A DNA stretch of 64,000 bases, taken from contig AP017967.1 of assembly GCA_037101405.1 (NCBI GenBank), forward strand, positions 45,308-109,307. Reading direction: 5' to 3'. Position numbers and translations under genes: made by a program. This document shows, one piece after another, positions 51,953-61,236 of this stretch. The notes under the pieces were generated by a model. It ran no database searches and had not been told where the DNA came from. It saw only the letters and a list, made by a program, of their open reading frames with translations. This stretch comes from Candidatus Megaera polyxenophila (GTDB lineage Bacteria > Pseudomonadota > Alphaproteobacteria > Rickettsiales > Rickettsiaceae). Position 1 is the stretch's first letter, and each line of letters starts with the position of its first letter.

Positions 51953-51986
51953 AACGTCTTAAGCTCTAACTTAAGGCGTTTTTTTA
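51953..51986 (-). terminator. Conserved hairpin between regulator and early operon
   Basis: AACGTCTTAAG pairs with CTTAAGGCGTT around CTCTAA; the plus strand then has seven T, the minus strand TTTT. The same structure in almost the same words recurs at 63218-63251 between the paralogous genes. Lying between the minus-strand regulator gene and the next operon, it could end regulator transcripts or attenuate read-through. Confidence 0.6.
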
Positions 51987-52049
51987 TTGCCTTATGAGGT
52001 AAGTATAGAGGATAAAAATGATAAAGTCAAATATTTTTTGTATAAAAAG

Positions 52050-52358
52050 TCAGTTTCTTTTATTAAGTAAACTTTCTTTATATCTTTCTATTAATTCTAT
52101 AGCCCTATTTTCGTTAATAGCATAAACATATATACCATCTTTTTTTCTTTCCACAAAATTACGAGATAATAAATTTTTAAGAGTAAAATTAACTGTCTGC
52201 TTTTTAAAGCCCATAACTTTTTCTATGTGTTTTGCAGTAACAGGATAATCAGACACAGCAATAATACTTAATACTCTTTTTTGACCTGATGGTAAAATAT
52301 CTGAGTTTTCTATTGCTTTTACTAGCATAGTTCTTTCTTTTGTTTGTGTAGCTATCAT
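52050..52358 (-). CDS. Winged-helix (MarR-like) regulator
   Basis: 102 residues. A winged helix is visible as VLSIIAVSDYPVTAKHIEKV, MGFKKQTVNFTLKNLLSRNF and VERKKDGIYVYAINENRAIE. A paralogue at 63326-63625 has the same layout and a matching wing. Both stand upstream of the early operon and next to a divergent replication-like gene region, so this is a likely prophage switch regulator. MarR assignment is by shape only. Confidence 0.7.
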   Translation of the reverse strand: MIATQTKERTMLVKAIENSDILPSGQKRVLSIIAVSDYPVTAKHIEKVMGFKKQTVNFTLKNLLSRNFVERKKDGIYVYAINENRAIELIERYKESLLNKRN

Positions 52359-52648
52359 AATTTATATATTTTTTGTAAATAGTCAATTAAGTAGTAAGTT
52401 TTTATTGACTTATAGAATAAGTTATTTAATGATTGTAGCACAACTTTCAAGATTAAAAATCTATAAGGAGGCACTTAAAACAATGTATAGCTGAAATTTT
52501 TATTAGAATGGGATAAGGGGACAGGCATTTTTTTAAAGAAAACACCTAAAAACTCGTAACTTTACCAAGTACGAGAATAGGATAATATTACCTATTAGTC
52601 AAGTGTTTTTCTTTAAAAATTACAAGTTAATAATAATTTTTAAGGAAT
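52359..52648. promoter_or_regulatory. Divergent control region
   Basis: About 290 bases between the leftward regulator and the rightward replication-like gene. It contains TTGACT on the minus strand near 52384, an AAGTACGAGAATAGGATAAT segment near 52568, and a stretch (52570-52610) that recurs with changes at about 63910-63945. It probably holds both promoters and the operators of the winged-helix protein. Confidence 0.45.
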
Positions 52649-53701
52649 ATGGCAAAACAACAAACTTATACAGAATCGTATCAAGACCAGCTATGCAAAC
52701 TCTACTCATTTAAGGAAGAAAAAGCCCGTTATAGAAAAACGTATATGAATTGGGATAAAATAAAAAGAGCTAATAGTAATGCTATTCGTAAAAAAGCAAA
52801 ATATTTAAGCAAAGATGCTCAAGCTATTCTTGCTCCAGTTATACAAAGATTAAAGAAAGGCGAGTGTGTGTTTCTTAATCACAAGTATATTTCTACCATC
52901 ACCTTATGCGGAAGAAAACAAAATACAAGGATTATAAAACAGTTAGAATCCGTCTTAAATATTACTTATCATAATTCTATTACTGTTGATGGTAAAAACT
53001 ATCGTTACAGTTATGAATTTAATTTTAAACACCATACAATTCAAGAGACCGAAAAACAGCTAAATAGTGCATTCATTAAACATTCTGTCGGGACATCTAA
53101 GCCCCAACAAAACGCTTCTCTCTATATATATAAAGAAAATAAGAATATTGAAGATATAGATCTAGAATCTAATTTTTTACAAAATTCTAAAAGTTCTGTT
53201 TGCCCTAAAAAAACTACAAGGATTAAAAAGCGAGCTACGAACGAGCGGAAAAAATCGACTAATGCTGAGCGTAAGGCAAAAATTTATCATTTTAACCAGT
53301 ACAAAGAGCCTAAAGACCTAAAGCACCATTACCCGTTAATCAAGGAAGATGGTAGTAAGTTACAAAGCCTTTCAGGGCGAGACTTTAGCCTAAATGCTAT
53401 GAATGAGATACTCTTGGATATGTCAAAAAGACTCGATAACAGGTTTTGCTCCAAAGCTCAATTTATGGCGTATTTTGGTAAATGTCTGCGATTTGAGATG
53501 CGGGATAGCGTAAAAACGAGTAACGATAACTTCCTCATAAAAGCTAACGTACATCGGGAAGAGGTAAAGAAAACCAAGATAATCAATGATGAAGTGGCGG
53601 TAAAAGCATATGACTTAGAGAATAGAACCACCGATGGTTTTCAACTATTATCAGTTACTCTTGAAAATTTATTAGTAAAAAGTAAGGCAATTACAGAATA
53701 A
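52649..53701 (+). CDS. Putative replication protein (plasmid/phage type)
   Basis: 350 residues, very basic. N-terminal half: QTYTESYQDQLCKLYSFKEE, NWDKIKRANSNAIRKKAKYL, ILAPVIQRLKKGECVFLNHK, and KQNTRIIKQLESVLNITYHN, a winged-helix-like DNA-binding region. Middle: Lys/Arg-rich linker (KKTTRIKKRATNERKKSTNA). C-terminal: SKAQFMAYFGKCLRFEMRDS, a segment I associate with replication proteins of Rickettsia plasmids, though I cannot verify it. It would start replication of the element. Its control region is duplicated at the right edge of the window. Confidence 0.5.
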   Translation: MAKQQTYTESYQDQLCKLYSFKEEKARYRKTYMNWDKIKRANSNAIRKKAKYLSKDAQAILAPVIQRLKKGECVFLNHKYISTITLCGRKQNTRIIKQLESVLNITYHNSITVDGKNYRYSYEFNFKHHTIQETEKQLNSAFIKHSVGTSKPQQNASLYIYKENKNIEDIDLESNFLQNSKSSVCPKKTTRIKKRATNERKKSTNAERKAKIYHFNQYKEPKDLKHHYPLIKEDGSKLQSLSGRDFSLNAMNEILLDMSKRLDNRFCSKAQFMAYFGKCLRFEMRDSVKTSNDNFLIKANVHREEVKKTKIINDEVAVKAYDLENRTTDGFQLLSVTLENLLVKSKAITE

Positions 53702-53781
53702 CTGCCTTACCTACCTGAAAGTTGTCTACACTAAATCATGGGAGTTAAATTGTAACATGATTGTAAATTTTGACCAATAAA

Positions 53782-53809
53782 AAAGTGATCGCAAAACTAC
53801 GATCACTTT
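53782..53809 (+). terminator. Terminator-like hairpin after replication-like gene
   Basis: AAAGTGATCG pairs perfectly with CGATCACTTT around CAAAACTA, about 80 bases after the stop. The T-run is weak (AACTTACTTT), so termination may be partial or bidirectional. Confidence 0.6.
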
Positions 53810-53914
53810 AACTTACTTTAGACTTATTTAGAGAAGAAGAGTACACTAATGTGTGATCAATAAATGAATTTGATCAAGTGACATAATACTAATTTGTGGT
53901 TAAAAGGCAAGTGA

Positions 53915-54217
53915 TTAATGGATAAATGTATTTTTTAACAAAATACCTACAATCAATAAACCAATAGCCATAATCCATTTTATATTGATATTGATGGATT
54001 TTACTTCTGATTTGAGATCAGCAAATTCAGTTCTTAATTCATACAGTTCTGTTCTAAACTCGGTTCTTATGTCAGAAACAGCAAGAGATAAATCATTTTT
54101 AGTAGCTAATTGATCACTTTGGTCATTTATAGCATCTACAATTAGCTCAGCATGTTCTTCCGTGAAGCCATGTTGTGTGAATTTCTTTACTACTGCATGT
54201 GTATTTAATATAGCCAT
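53915..54217 (-). CDS. DUF1640-like coiled-coil membrane protein
   Basis: 100 residues. N-terminal helix HAVVKKFTQHGFTEEHAELI, a coiled coil (DIRTEFRTELYELRTEFADL) and a C-terminal membrane anchor (WIMAIGLLIVGILLKN). This is the DUF1640/CCDC90 plan, common in many copies in Rickettsia genomes. Role unknown; relatives in mitochondria are inner-membrane scaffold proteins. It sits alone, outside the phage operons. Confidence 0.75.
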   Translation of the reverse strand: MAILNTHAVVKKFTQHGFTEEHAELIVDAINDQSDQLATKNDLSLAVSDIRTEFRTELYELRTEFADLKSEVKSININIKWIMAIGLLIVGILLKNTFIH

Positions 54218-54441
54218 ATAGTTTTTATTTTATCTGTATTAATAATTAATGAGCAAAAAACCATAATATAAGTCTCCTTTAAATTATTCATTTAAAGGAG
54301 CGAGACAAATATACATCATAAAGACAAAAAAATCAAAACTGATTAAAAGTATATTGTTCATAATAAATTAAAAAGCATCTTTAATAAAGATCAATAAATT
54401 ATTTATAATAATAGTAGTTTATCATTAATTAGTTTTTAATT

Positions 54442-55158
54442 ATGAATTATTTAGAACCTTGCCAATATTCCACCAGATTAATAGAAAAATTGGAATCATT
54501 AGATACTAAAAATGTATTGGATTTTGATTTGATCAATAAAGCTATTTACTTTGCTCGGAAGTATCACGGCGACCAAAAAAGAAAGAGTGGCGAGGCTTAT
54601 TACACCCATCCGCTAGAAGTTGCTTATATGGTATCTGAGTATAACCTAAAAACTGATGTAATAGTAGCTAGTATATTACATGATATAATAGAGGATACCG
54701 AAGTTACGGCTGGGATGATATTTGATAATTTTAGGTGGCGAATAGCTGAGATGGTTGACAAGCTTACCCGTGATAGACCTGATGGAAGTAAATTGAGTGT
54801 GCAAGAAGTTATTAATAATGCTTATTATAAAAAAGATAATGAGGTTTTACTAATAAAGTTATTTGATAGGTTGCATAACGTACAGACCATAGGAAGTATG
54901 AGTACTGAAAAAACAAAAAAAATAACAGATGAAACGCTAAAAAAGTTTATAACTCTTAGTATATATCTTGGTGAAAAAATATTTGGAATATTAGAAATAG
55001 AAAATAAACTTATTGAATTATGTTATCAAAACATACCTGTTAAACAACTTCAGGTACAAAACCAAGAGATGGTTTTTGAGGATAATTTCCAACTTTCTTT
55101 TCCAAATTTTCAAAATGATTTATTCCCAAAGCACATCCTATATTTAATGGAATTATAA
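54442..55158 (+). CDS. spoT: SpoT-like HD-domain (p)ppGpp hydrolase
   Basis: 238 residues. HD-hydrolase core of the RelA/SpoT family: INKAIYFARKYHGDQKRKSG, EAYYTHPLEVAYMVSEY (first His), SILHDIIEDTEVTAGM (HD and ED), and LIKLFDRLHNVQTIG (Asp). There is no synthetase or TGS domain. Such single-domain SpoT proteins occur in many copies in Rickettsia, often beside ProP-like transporters on mobile islands. The expected activity is removal of the alarmone. The last 40 residues overlap the converging transporter gene by 119 bp, which suggests one of the two tails was created by a deletion. Confidence 0.85.
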   Translation: MNYLEPCQYSTRLIEKLESLDTKNVLDFDLINKAIYFARKYHGDQKRKSGEAYYTHPLEVAYMVSEYNLKTDVIVASILHDIIEDTEVTAGMIFDNFRWRIAEMVDKLTRDRPDGSKLSVQEVINNAYYKKDNEVLLIKLFDRLHNVQTIGSMSTEKTKKITDETLKKFITLSIYLGEKIFGILEIENKLIELCYQNIPVKQLQVQNQEMVFEDNFQLSFPNFQNDLFPKHILYLMEL

Positions 55159-56287
55159 CAACTAATAACCCATAATGCCCTAGATATTTGGTTAAATATA
55201 TAATACCAAACGAAGTAATAATATACATCATGGCACGTGATATGGCGTATATAAGGCTACTATAAGTAAAGCGTTTAAAAACAGGAAAATGTTTAAAGAA
55301 TATAGAAACTGCGGGTACAGTATCAACTGCAAATAATACAATGAACGATTGTATTATAAATACATAAATAGGAGAATCTGTACTTTCCAACAAATAAGGA
55401 CACATCAAGATTCCTATACTAAATATTACTAGTTTTGTTTTAAGTATCTTTAATGGATATATTTTATGACTTAGAAGAGAAATTGTGATTAGTCCTACTA
55501 ACTGTATTATTGAAATAATAAGGTTATGGTGAATAACAGATTCTGCGTTATAGCTAAAAGAATTTTTTAGTATATTACCGCAATGTACATAGGCAAAATA
55601 AAAACAAGCTGGCCATGCACAATTTACTAACAATAAATATAAAGTTGTTTTTTGGCTGGCTTTTTCATTAAAAATCGGGTCATCTTTTAGAGTTTTATTA
55701 TCTATATAAGCTTTCTCCATTTTGTTTTGTAAACGGCGTTTAGCATCAGCAAATTCTGGTGTTTCTCTTAAGGTGGTTCTGGCAACTGCTCCAACCATAG
55801 CAATTGCTGCTCCTATCCAAAAAGCTATCCGCCAGTTTAAACCAAAAGATGTAAAAAGAGATGCTACAGCGAGAGCTGCTACCGTTCCAACAACTGAAAA
55901 AATTGCAATGAAAGATACTATTGGATATTGTATAGGCGGAGTTGTAATTTCAGTTAAATAAAGTTCCGCTCCTACTATTTCACCAACAGATGACATACCT
56001 TGTAGAACACGACATATTGTTATTAACCAAGAAGCAGCTATACCAATTTGGCTGTAAGTTGGCAGATTTGCCATTAAAATACAGGAAAATGCCATAAGTG
56101 ATGTGGTTACAACAACTGTAGCTTTACGACTAATATTATCCCCTAACCAACCAAATATTAATGCTCCAAAAGGTCTAAATACAAAAGTAGAGCAGAATGC
56201 AAATGCCGACAGAATAGATGCTGTATCAGGATCAGTTTTTGGAAAAAATAACTCGTTAAGAAGCACCGCCATATGAACATATAACAT
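55040..56287 (-). CDS. ProP-like MFS transporter, 5'-damaged
   Basis: 415 residues of a major-facilitator metabolite/proton symporter: RPFGALIFGWLGDNISRKAT (the loop 2-3 signature), CRVLQGMSSVGEIVGAELYL, and about 11 membrane segments. The ATG at 56287 begins mid-helix 1 (LYVHMAVLLNELFFPKTDPD); homologues begin earlier. One base would join the upstream frame (DYLYLDN) to it, so the gene probably carries a frameshift near 56289 and was then cut by IS-B at 56317. Likely non-functional or a relic. Confidence 0.75.
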   Translation of the reverse strand: MLYVHMAVLLNELFFPKTDPDTASILSAFAFCSTFVFRPFGALIFGWLGDNISRKATVVVTTSLMAFSCILMANLPTYSQIGIAASWLITICRVLQGMSSVGEIVGAELYLTEITTPPIQYPIVSFIAIFSVVGTVAALAVASLFTSFGLNWRIAFWIGAAIAMVGAVARTTLRETPEFADAKRRLQNKMEKAYIDNKTLKDDPIFNEKASQKTTLYLLLVNCAWPACFYFAYVHCGNILKNSFSYNAESVIHHNLIISIIQLVGLITISLLSHKIYPLKILKTKLVIFSIGILMCPYLLESTDSPIYVFIIQSFIVLFAVDTVPAVSIFFKHFPVFKRFTYSSLIYAISRAMMYIITSFGIIYLTKYLGHYGLLVVIIPLNIGCALGINHFENLEKKVGNYPQKPSLGFVPEVV

Positions 56288-56316
56288 AAGTTATCTAAGT
56301 AGAGATAGTCACCCAT

Positions 56317-57639
56317 TATAGTGGACTGAAAAATCAAGACAAATTTTTGTAGATTTTGTTTCCTATTATCATGCTGCATTTTGTAATGCATTGAGATAAA
56401 CATCCATAGGTTTTTTATAACCAATACTAGAATGAAATCTTCTATTATTATATTTATCTACATATATGTTAATCCCCTCCCTAAGTTCTGAGATATTGTT
56501 AAATTCATTTATAAATATACAATTATATTTTAGAGTCTTAAAAAATCTCTCCATAACAATGTTATCGATGCTTCTGCCTTTACCGTTCATAGAGATTTGT
56601 ATACCGTATTTCTCGAGTATTTTTATATGTTCTGAGCCGGTATACTGACTACCTTGATCACTATTGAATATCAGCGGAGGTGGGTACTTACTAAGAGCGT
56701 CTTCTAAAATACTCGTTACAAGGCTTGCATCCATTGAATTTGACAGTTTATAACTCAATATAGCTTTACTGTGCCAATCTATAATTGCTGCCATATACAT
56801 AAAGCCTATCGGGGTTCTAATGTATGTTATATCCCCGCTCCATACTTCATTTGATCTTGGTACGTATACAGACCGACTACCGTTATATATTTGCCAATAA
56901 GGCTCAAGGAGATATGGATATATCTTATGATCTTTATTCTGCATAGAGATAGATTTCTTTTTCTTTGGATAAATAGCCTCTATACCCATAATACCCATGT
57001 ATTTGAGAGTACGATCTCTACCAATATTTAATCCTTCCTCTAATAAAGATTTATAAATAAAACGATAACCATACTCTGGATTATCTGTATATATTTCATC
57101 TATTCTATCCATAATCTTTTTGTTGTATAAGCTCATTATTTGGGGCTGATAATAAAGCATAGATCTATTTATCTTCAATAATTCGCATTGTCTTGCCATT
57201 GATAATTCTTTCAGCTTGGAATCGACAAGATCTCGTTTATTTGCTATATCCAAGCCGTTTAGCTTTCCCAACGCCCAGTCCCTCTCTATTGTAGCCTTCC
57301 CCAGAGCTTTTGCTAATTCATCATTTTGAGATTTTAACTCCTCAATTTCTGTTTTGTACTCACTGACTACTTTTGCCGGCTCAAAAGCCATTGATGCATT
57401 ACTTAAAAAATGCTTCTTCCAATTTTGAATAGTCTTTGGAGTAATTTCATATTTCTTTGATAATTGAGATATAGTTACCTCCGATTCTAGTAATTCCAAC
57501 ACTACTTTAGTTTTATATTCTGCACTGAAATTTTTAATATGCTTTTTTGTCATATATTTAAATTATGTTTCTTTTAATTTTATATCTTTTGCGAAACAAA
57601 ACTATTGATTTTACTGTCTGACTTCTTCAGTCCACTATA
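56317..57639 (-). mobile_element. IS-B copy 2 (IS3 family)
   Basis: Complete 1323-bp copy, inverted to copy 1, with both TATAGTGGACTG ends. Flanks differ (CAT on the left, ATC on the right), so no target duplication remains. On the left it cuts the transporter gene; on the right it abuts an internal IS-B sequence, so it inserted into or recombined with another IS-B. Confidence 0.9.
56369..57553 (-). CDS. IS3-family transposase (IS-B copy 2)
   Basis: 394 residues, same sequence as the copy at 38722-39906: an N-terminal helix-turn-helix and an integrase core with intact DDE residues (VWSGDITY, IFNSDQGSQ, IVMERFFK). The gene is intact. Confidence 0.92.
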   Translation of the reverse strand: MTKKHIKNFSAEYKTKVVLELLESEVTISQLSKKYEITPKTIQNWKKHFLSNASMAFEPAKVVSEYKTEIEELKSQNDELAKALGKATIERDWALGKLNGLDIANKRDLVDSKLKELSMARQCELLKINRSMLYYQPQIMSLYNKKIMDRIDEIYTDNPEYGYRFIYKSLLEEGLNIGRDRTLKYMGIMGIEAIYPKKKKSISMQNKDHKIYPYLLEPYWQIYNGSRSVYVPRSNEVWSGDITYIRTPIGFMYMAAIIDWHSKAILSYKLSNSMDASLVTSILEDALSKYPPPLIFNSDQGSQYTGSEHIKILEKYGIQISMNGKGRSIDNIVMERFFKTLKYNCIFINEFNNISELREGINIYVDKYNNRRFHSSIGYKKPMDVYLNALQNAA

Positions 57640-58793
57640 ATCTCAATTATCAAAGAAATATGAAATTACTCCAAAGACTATTCAAAATTGGAAGAAGCAT
57701 TTTTTAAGTAATGCATCAATGGCTTTTGAGCCGGCAAAAGTAGTCAGTGAGTACAAAACAGAAATTGAGGAGTTAAAATCTCAAAATGATGAATTAGCAA
57801 AAGCTCTGGGGAAGGCTACAATAGAGAGGGACTGGGCGTTGGGAAAGCTAAACGGCTTGGATATAGCAAATAAACGAGATCTTGTCGATTCCAAGCTGAA
57901 AGAATTATCAATGGCAAGACAATGCGAATTATTGAAGATAAATAGATCTATGCTTTATTATCAGCCCCAAATAATGAGCTTATACAACAAAAAGATTATG
58001 GATAGAATAGATGAAATATATACAGATAATCCAGAGTATGGTTATCGTTTTATTTATAAATCTTTATTAGAGGAAGGATTAAATATTGGTAGAGATCGTA
58101 CTCTCAAATACATGGGTATTATGGGTATAGAGGCTATTTATCCAAAGAAAAAGAAATCTATCTCTATGCAGAATAAAGATCATAAGATATATCCATATCT
58201 CCTTGAGCCTTATTGGCAAATATATAACGGTAGTCGGTCTGTATACGTACCAAGATCAAATGAAGTATGGAGCGGGGATATAACATACATTAGAACCCCG
58301 ATAGGCTTTATGTATATGGCAGCAATTATAGATTGGCACAGTAAAGCTATATTGAGTTATAAACTGTCAAATTCAATGGATGCAAGCCTTGTAACGAGTA
58401 TTTTAGAAGACGCTCTTAGTAAGTACCCACCTCCGCTGATATTCAATAGTGATCAAGGTAGTCAGTATACCGGCTCAGAACATATAAAAATACTCGAGAA
58501 ATACGGTATACAAATCTCTATGAACGGTAAAGGCAGAAGCATCGATAACATTGTTATGGAGAGATTTTTTAAGACTCTAAAATATAATTGTATATTTATA
58601 AATGAATTTAACAATATCTCAGAACTTAGGGAGGGGATTAACATATATGTAGATAAATATAATAATAGAAGATTTCATTCTAGTATTGGTTATAAAAAAC
58701 CTATGGATGTTTATCTCAATGCATTACAAAATGCAGCATGATAATAGGAAACAAAATCTACAAAAATTTGTCTTGATTTTTCAGTCCACTATA
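57640..58793 (+). mobile_element. IS-B copy 3, 5' truncated
   Basis: Begins inside the transposase gene (ATCTCAATTATCAAAG) exactly where copy 2 ends, and keeps the normal right end CAGTCCACTATA at 58793. An ORF from 57719 to 58741 encodes the last 340 transposase residues with the DDE core but without the helix-turn-helix, so it cannot bind its own ends normally. Confidence 0.88.
57719..58741 (+). pseudogene. N-terminally truncated IS-B transposase
   Basis: 340 residues starting MAFEPAKVVSEYKTEIEELK; identical to the C-terminal part of the 394-residue protein. The integrase residues are intact, but the first 54 residues with the helix-turn-helix are missing. If made, it might act as an inhibitor of transposition by mixed assembly. 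Confidence 0.85.
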
Positions 58794-58989
58794 TCAAAGA
58801 AATATGAAATTACTCCAAAGACTATTCAAAATTGGAAGAAGCATTTTTTAAGTAATGCATCAATGGCTTTTGAGCCGGCAAAAGTAGTCAGTGAGTACAA
58901 AACAGAAATTGAGGAGTTAAAATCTCAAAATGATGAATTAGCAAAAGCTCTGGGGAAGGCTACAATAGAGAGGGACTGGGCGTTGGGAA
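58794..58989 (+). mobile_element. IS-B fragment 4
   Basis: About 196 bp from the 5' part of the transposase gene (TCAAAGAAATATGAAATTAC to GGGCGTTGGGAA), starting at the right end of copy 3 and stopping at the IS256-family element. It starts only a few bases inside the point where copy 3 is truncated. The ORF 58686-59015 across it is a chimera. Confidence 0.85.
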
Positions 58990-60416
58990 GAGTTATTGTC
59001 AAATGTTGTGTATGAAAAAAATTAGGCAACATATTTTTTCTCATTTAAGTTATCGTTACTAATTTCACTTACATGAATTCCATCTATAAATTTTTCCATA
59101 TTAATAACTTGGGCAATGCGGTTTTTACCTCGTAAAGGTTTCCACCTTTTTTCTGCTTCAAGGAATAATTTATAGGTAGCAGCAATAATAGTATTTCTCG
59201 AAAAACAATTCCTAGATTTTCTAGTTCTATGCTTAACCGTAGCAAAGGTAGATTCAATAGGATTAGTTGTCCGCAAATGTATCCAGTGCTCCCCTGGAAA
59301 ATCGTAAAAAGCTAATAACTCTTTTTCATTTTTCAATAAGCATTCTGTAGCCTTAGGATATTTAGCAGAATAAGCCAAGATAAATTTTTTCCAACTGGAT
59401 TCAGCTTCTTCTCTAGAACTAGCCATATAAATATTATGTATCATTTGCTTGGCTTTAGCTTGCTGAGATTTTGGTAACTTATTCAAAATATTAGAAGTCT
59501 TATGTACCCAACAGCGCTGATGTACCGTAGTAGGATATTCTTCTGTCAGAGCTCCCCAAAAACCAAGTGCTCCATCTCCAACAGCTAAGGCAGGAGAGTG
59601 TATCAGACCTCTGCTTTTTATGTCGAGTAATAATCCTTGCCAGCTTTCCTTGCTTTCTCTAAAACCATCATCTATAGCGACCAATTCCTTTTTTCCGTAT
59701 TCATCAACACCAATTATTACCAAAATACAGTTCTTCTCCGATTCCATTCTTGCCTGTAAATAAATACCATCAACCCAGAAGTAGACATATTTCTTCTTTG
59801 TTAAATCTCGTCTTTGCCATAACAAATATTGATCATACCACTCAGATTTTAGCCTGGATATTACATTAGGTGATAAGTTCTTTGGCTTGCTACCCAATAT
59901 AGGTTCAAAGCTATCAGCAAAATCTGTAGTAGATATTCCCTTTAAATAAAGTAGCGGTAATAGAACATCTATAGTAACCGTACGCCTCATGTATTGCGGA
60001 ATCAGATTAGAAGAGAATTTTATATCCTCTTTACCTCTATCTCTTACCCGTGGTACTTTTACTGCTACCTCTCCTATACCGGTTTGTATGTTGCGCTCAG
60101 GTAAGTAGCCATTGCGGACGACTTGTTTACTCCCATTAGTAAGTAACTTATCTTGGTAGGATGATATAAAATTTTGTACCTCTTCCTCTATAGCTAGTTG
60201 CAACATTTTTTGAGCTGACTCCCTTAAAAACTCACTTAATACATCTGTTACTAAATTTTGTGTTGGATTTTTATAATCAATTATATTACTCTTTCTCATG
60301 GTGTATTCCTTATTTTATTGTTAATAGGATTTGCAAATTACAATAATAATATTAATTTGCGAATACGCCACCTAATCTTCTATCTCACCTCCATACACAA
60401 CTTTCCATCATAACTC
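58990..60416 (-). mobile_element. IS256-family element, copy 2
   Basis: 1427 bp, same length and ends as copy 1 (GAGTTATTGTC left, CATAACTC right). Left flank CGTTGGGAA and right flank GAATTGAGT do not match, so this copy now marks a rearrangement junction between an IS-B fragment and a group II intron relic. Confidence 0.9.
59022..60299 (-). CDS. IS256-family transposase (copy 2)
   Basis: 425 residues, the same sequence as the protein at 36649-37926, with intact DDE residues (VDGIYLQ, VGDGALGFW, NPIESTF). Confidence 0.93.
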   Translation of the reverse strand: MRKSNIIDYKNPTQNLVTDVLSEFLRESAQKMLQLAIEEEVQNFISSYQDKLLTNGSKQVVRNGYLPERNIQTGIGEVAVKVPRVRDRGKEDIKFSSNLIPQYMRRTVTIDVLLPLLYLKGISTTDFADSFEPILGSKPKNLSPNVISRLKSEWYDQYLLWQRRDLTKKKYVYFWVDGIYLQARMESEKNCILVIIGVDEYGKKELVAIDDGFRESKESWQGLLLDIKSRGLIHSPALAVGDGALGFWGALTEEYPTTVHQRCWVHKTSNILNKLPKSQQAKAKQMIHNIYMASSREEAESSWKKFILAYSAKYPKATECLLKNEKELLAFYDFPGEHWIHLRTTNPIESTFATVKHRTRKSRNCFSRNTIIAATYKLFLEAEKRWKPLRGKNRIAQVINMEKFIDGIHVSEISNDNLNEKKYVA

Positions 60417-60677
60417 GAATTGAGTTTGGAGGAAATTGCTCAAAGTTATAACCCAGTCCTGAAAGGATGGTTTAACTATTATGGGAAATATACGCCAGAT
60501 GGATTAAGACCTGTTGCAAGGCATTTTAACAACGTGCTGGTAAAATGGGTGATGCGGAAATATCTCAGATTTAAAGGACACAAAATAAAAGCTATACGGT
60601 ATTTAGAAAATATAGCTCAAAATAGTCCTAATTTATTTGCACATTGGCAACAAAGTAAAGGATTTGTGGTTGTTTAA
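60417..60677 (+). pseudogene. Group II intron reverse transcriptase, C-terminal relic
   Basis: About 85 residues remain (SLEEIAQSYNPVLKGWFNYY, YLRFKGHKIKAIRYLENIAQ, SPNLFAHWQQSKGF). This is the maturase (domain X, GIIM) end of a group II intron protein; the reverse-transcriptase part is missing, cut by the IS256-family element. It is followed directly by the intron's RNA end, so frame and order are as in an intact intron. Confidence 0.85.
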
Positions 60678-60680
60678 TGG

Positions 60681-60755
60681 GAGCTGTATAAGTCGAGAGG
60701 CTTACGTACAGTTCTGAGAGGGACTTGAGGTGAAATTCCTCAGGTCTACTCACCC
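60681..60755 (+). ncRNA. Group II intron domains V-VI
   Basis: Domain V: GAGCTGTATAAG pairs with CTTACGTACAGTTC around TCGAGAGG, the conserved catalytic hairpin form. Domain VI: ACTTGAGG with CCTCAGGT around TGAAATT. The element ends near TCTACTCACCC (about 60755). The 5' domains are gone, so it cannot splice by itself. Confidence 0.8.
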
Positions 60756-60820
60756 AGTTCTTACCGACGAAAGCGAGCCACTCTCATTTCGAAAGCAAGC
60801 CGCTACATATAACACTTAAA

Positions 60821-61234
60821 TTAGTAAAATAAATCAACACCTGCTAATTTAGCCGCTTGCTTTAAGTTGTTATCAAAAGTGGCTAAGGGGGAATTACAAC
60901 GTAAAGATAATTCTAAATAACAAGCATCGTATAAACTTAAATTATATCTTTCAGCTATTTCAATTGTCTCAAACCAAGCATTTTTAAAAGTTAATTCATC
61001 TGTTTTTATAGGTAGTTCATTTAAAGTATATAAAGCTATTTGTCTTTGCTCCTTAGTAATCCTTTTACGTCTCTCACTTATTAATAAAACATTTCCTACC
61101 TCTAAAGACCATATCATAGGTACAATAGCTCCTTCTTCACTTATTTTATCACGTATATTAAGAGAATTTTTAGAAAATTCATCAGGTATAAACCAAGAAA
61201 TAGTAACAGAACAATCAAGTATAATAGGGGACAT
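60821..61234 (-). CDS. vapC: PIN-domain (VapC-family) toxin
   Basis: 137 residues. PIN-fold nuclease residues are visible: ILDCSVTISWFIPDE (first Asp), SLEVGNVLLISERRKRITKE (Glu), LSLYDACYLELSLRCNSPLA (Asp) and TFDNNLKQAAKLAG (final Asp). VapC proteins cut tRNA or rRNA. It lies 2 bases after its antitoxin gene. It is intact. Confidence 0.9.
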   Translation of the reverse strand: MSPIILDCSVTISWFIPDEFSKNSLNIRDKISEEGAIVPMIWSLEVGNVLLISERRKRITKEQRQIALYTLNELPIKTDELTFKNAWFETIEIAERYNLSLYDACYLELSLRCNSPLATFDNNLKQAAKLAGVDLFY

Positions 61235-61236
61235 AG

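Noticed and set aside
56158..56424. 88-codon ORF across the transporter start and IS-B
   Set aside because: Chimera; useful only as a sign of the frameshift in the transporter.
58686..59015. 109-codon ORF across IS-B copy 3, fragment 4 and the IS256-family end
   Set aside because: Chimera of element pieces joined by rearrangement.
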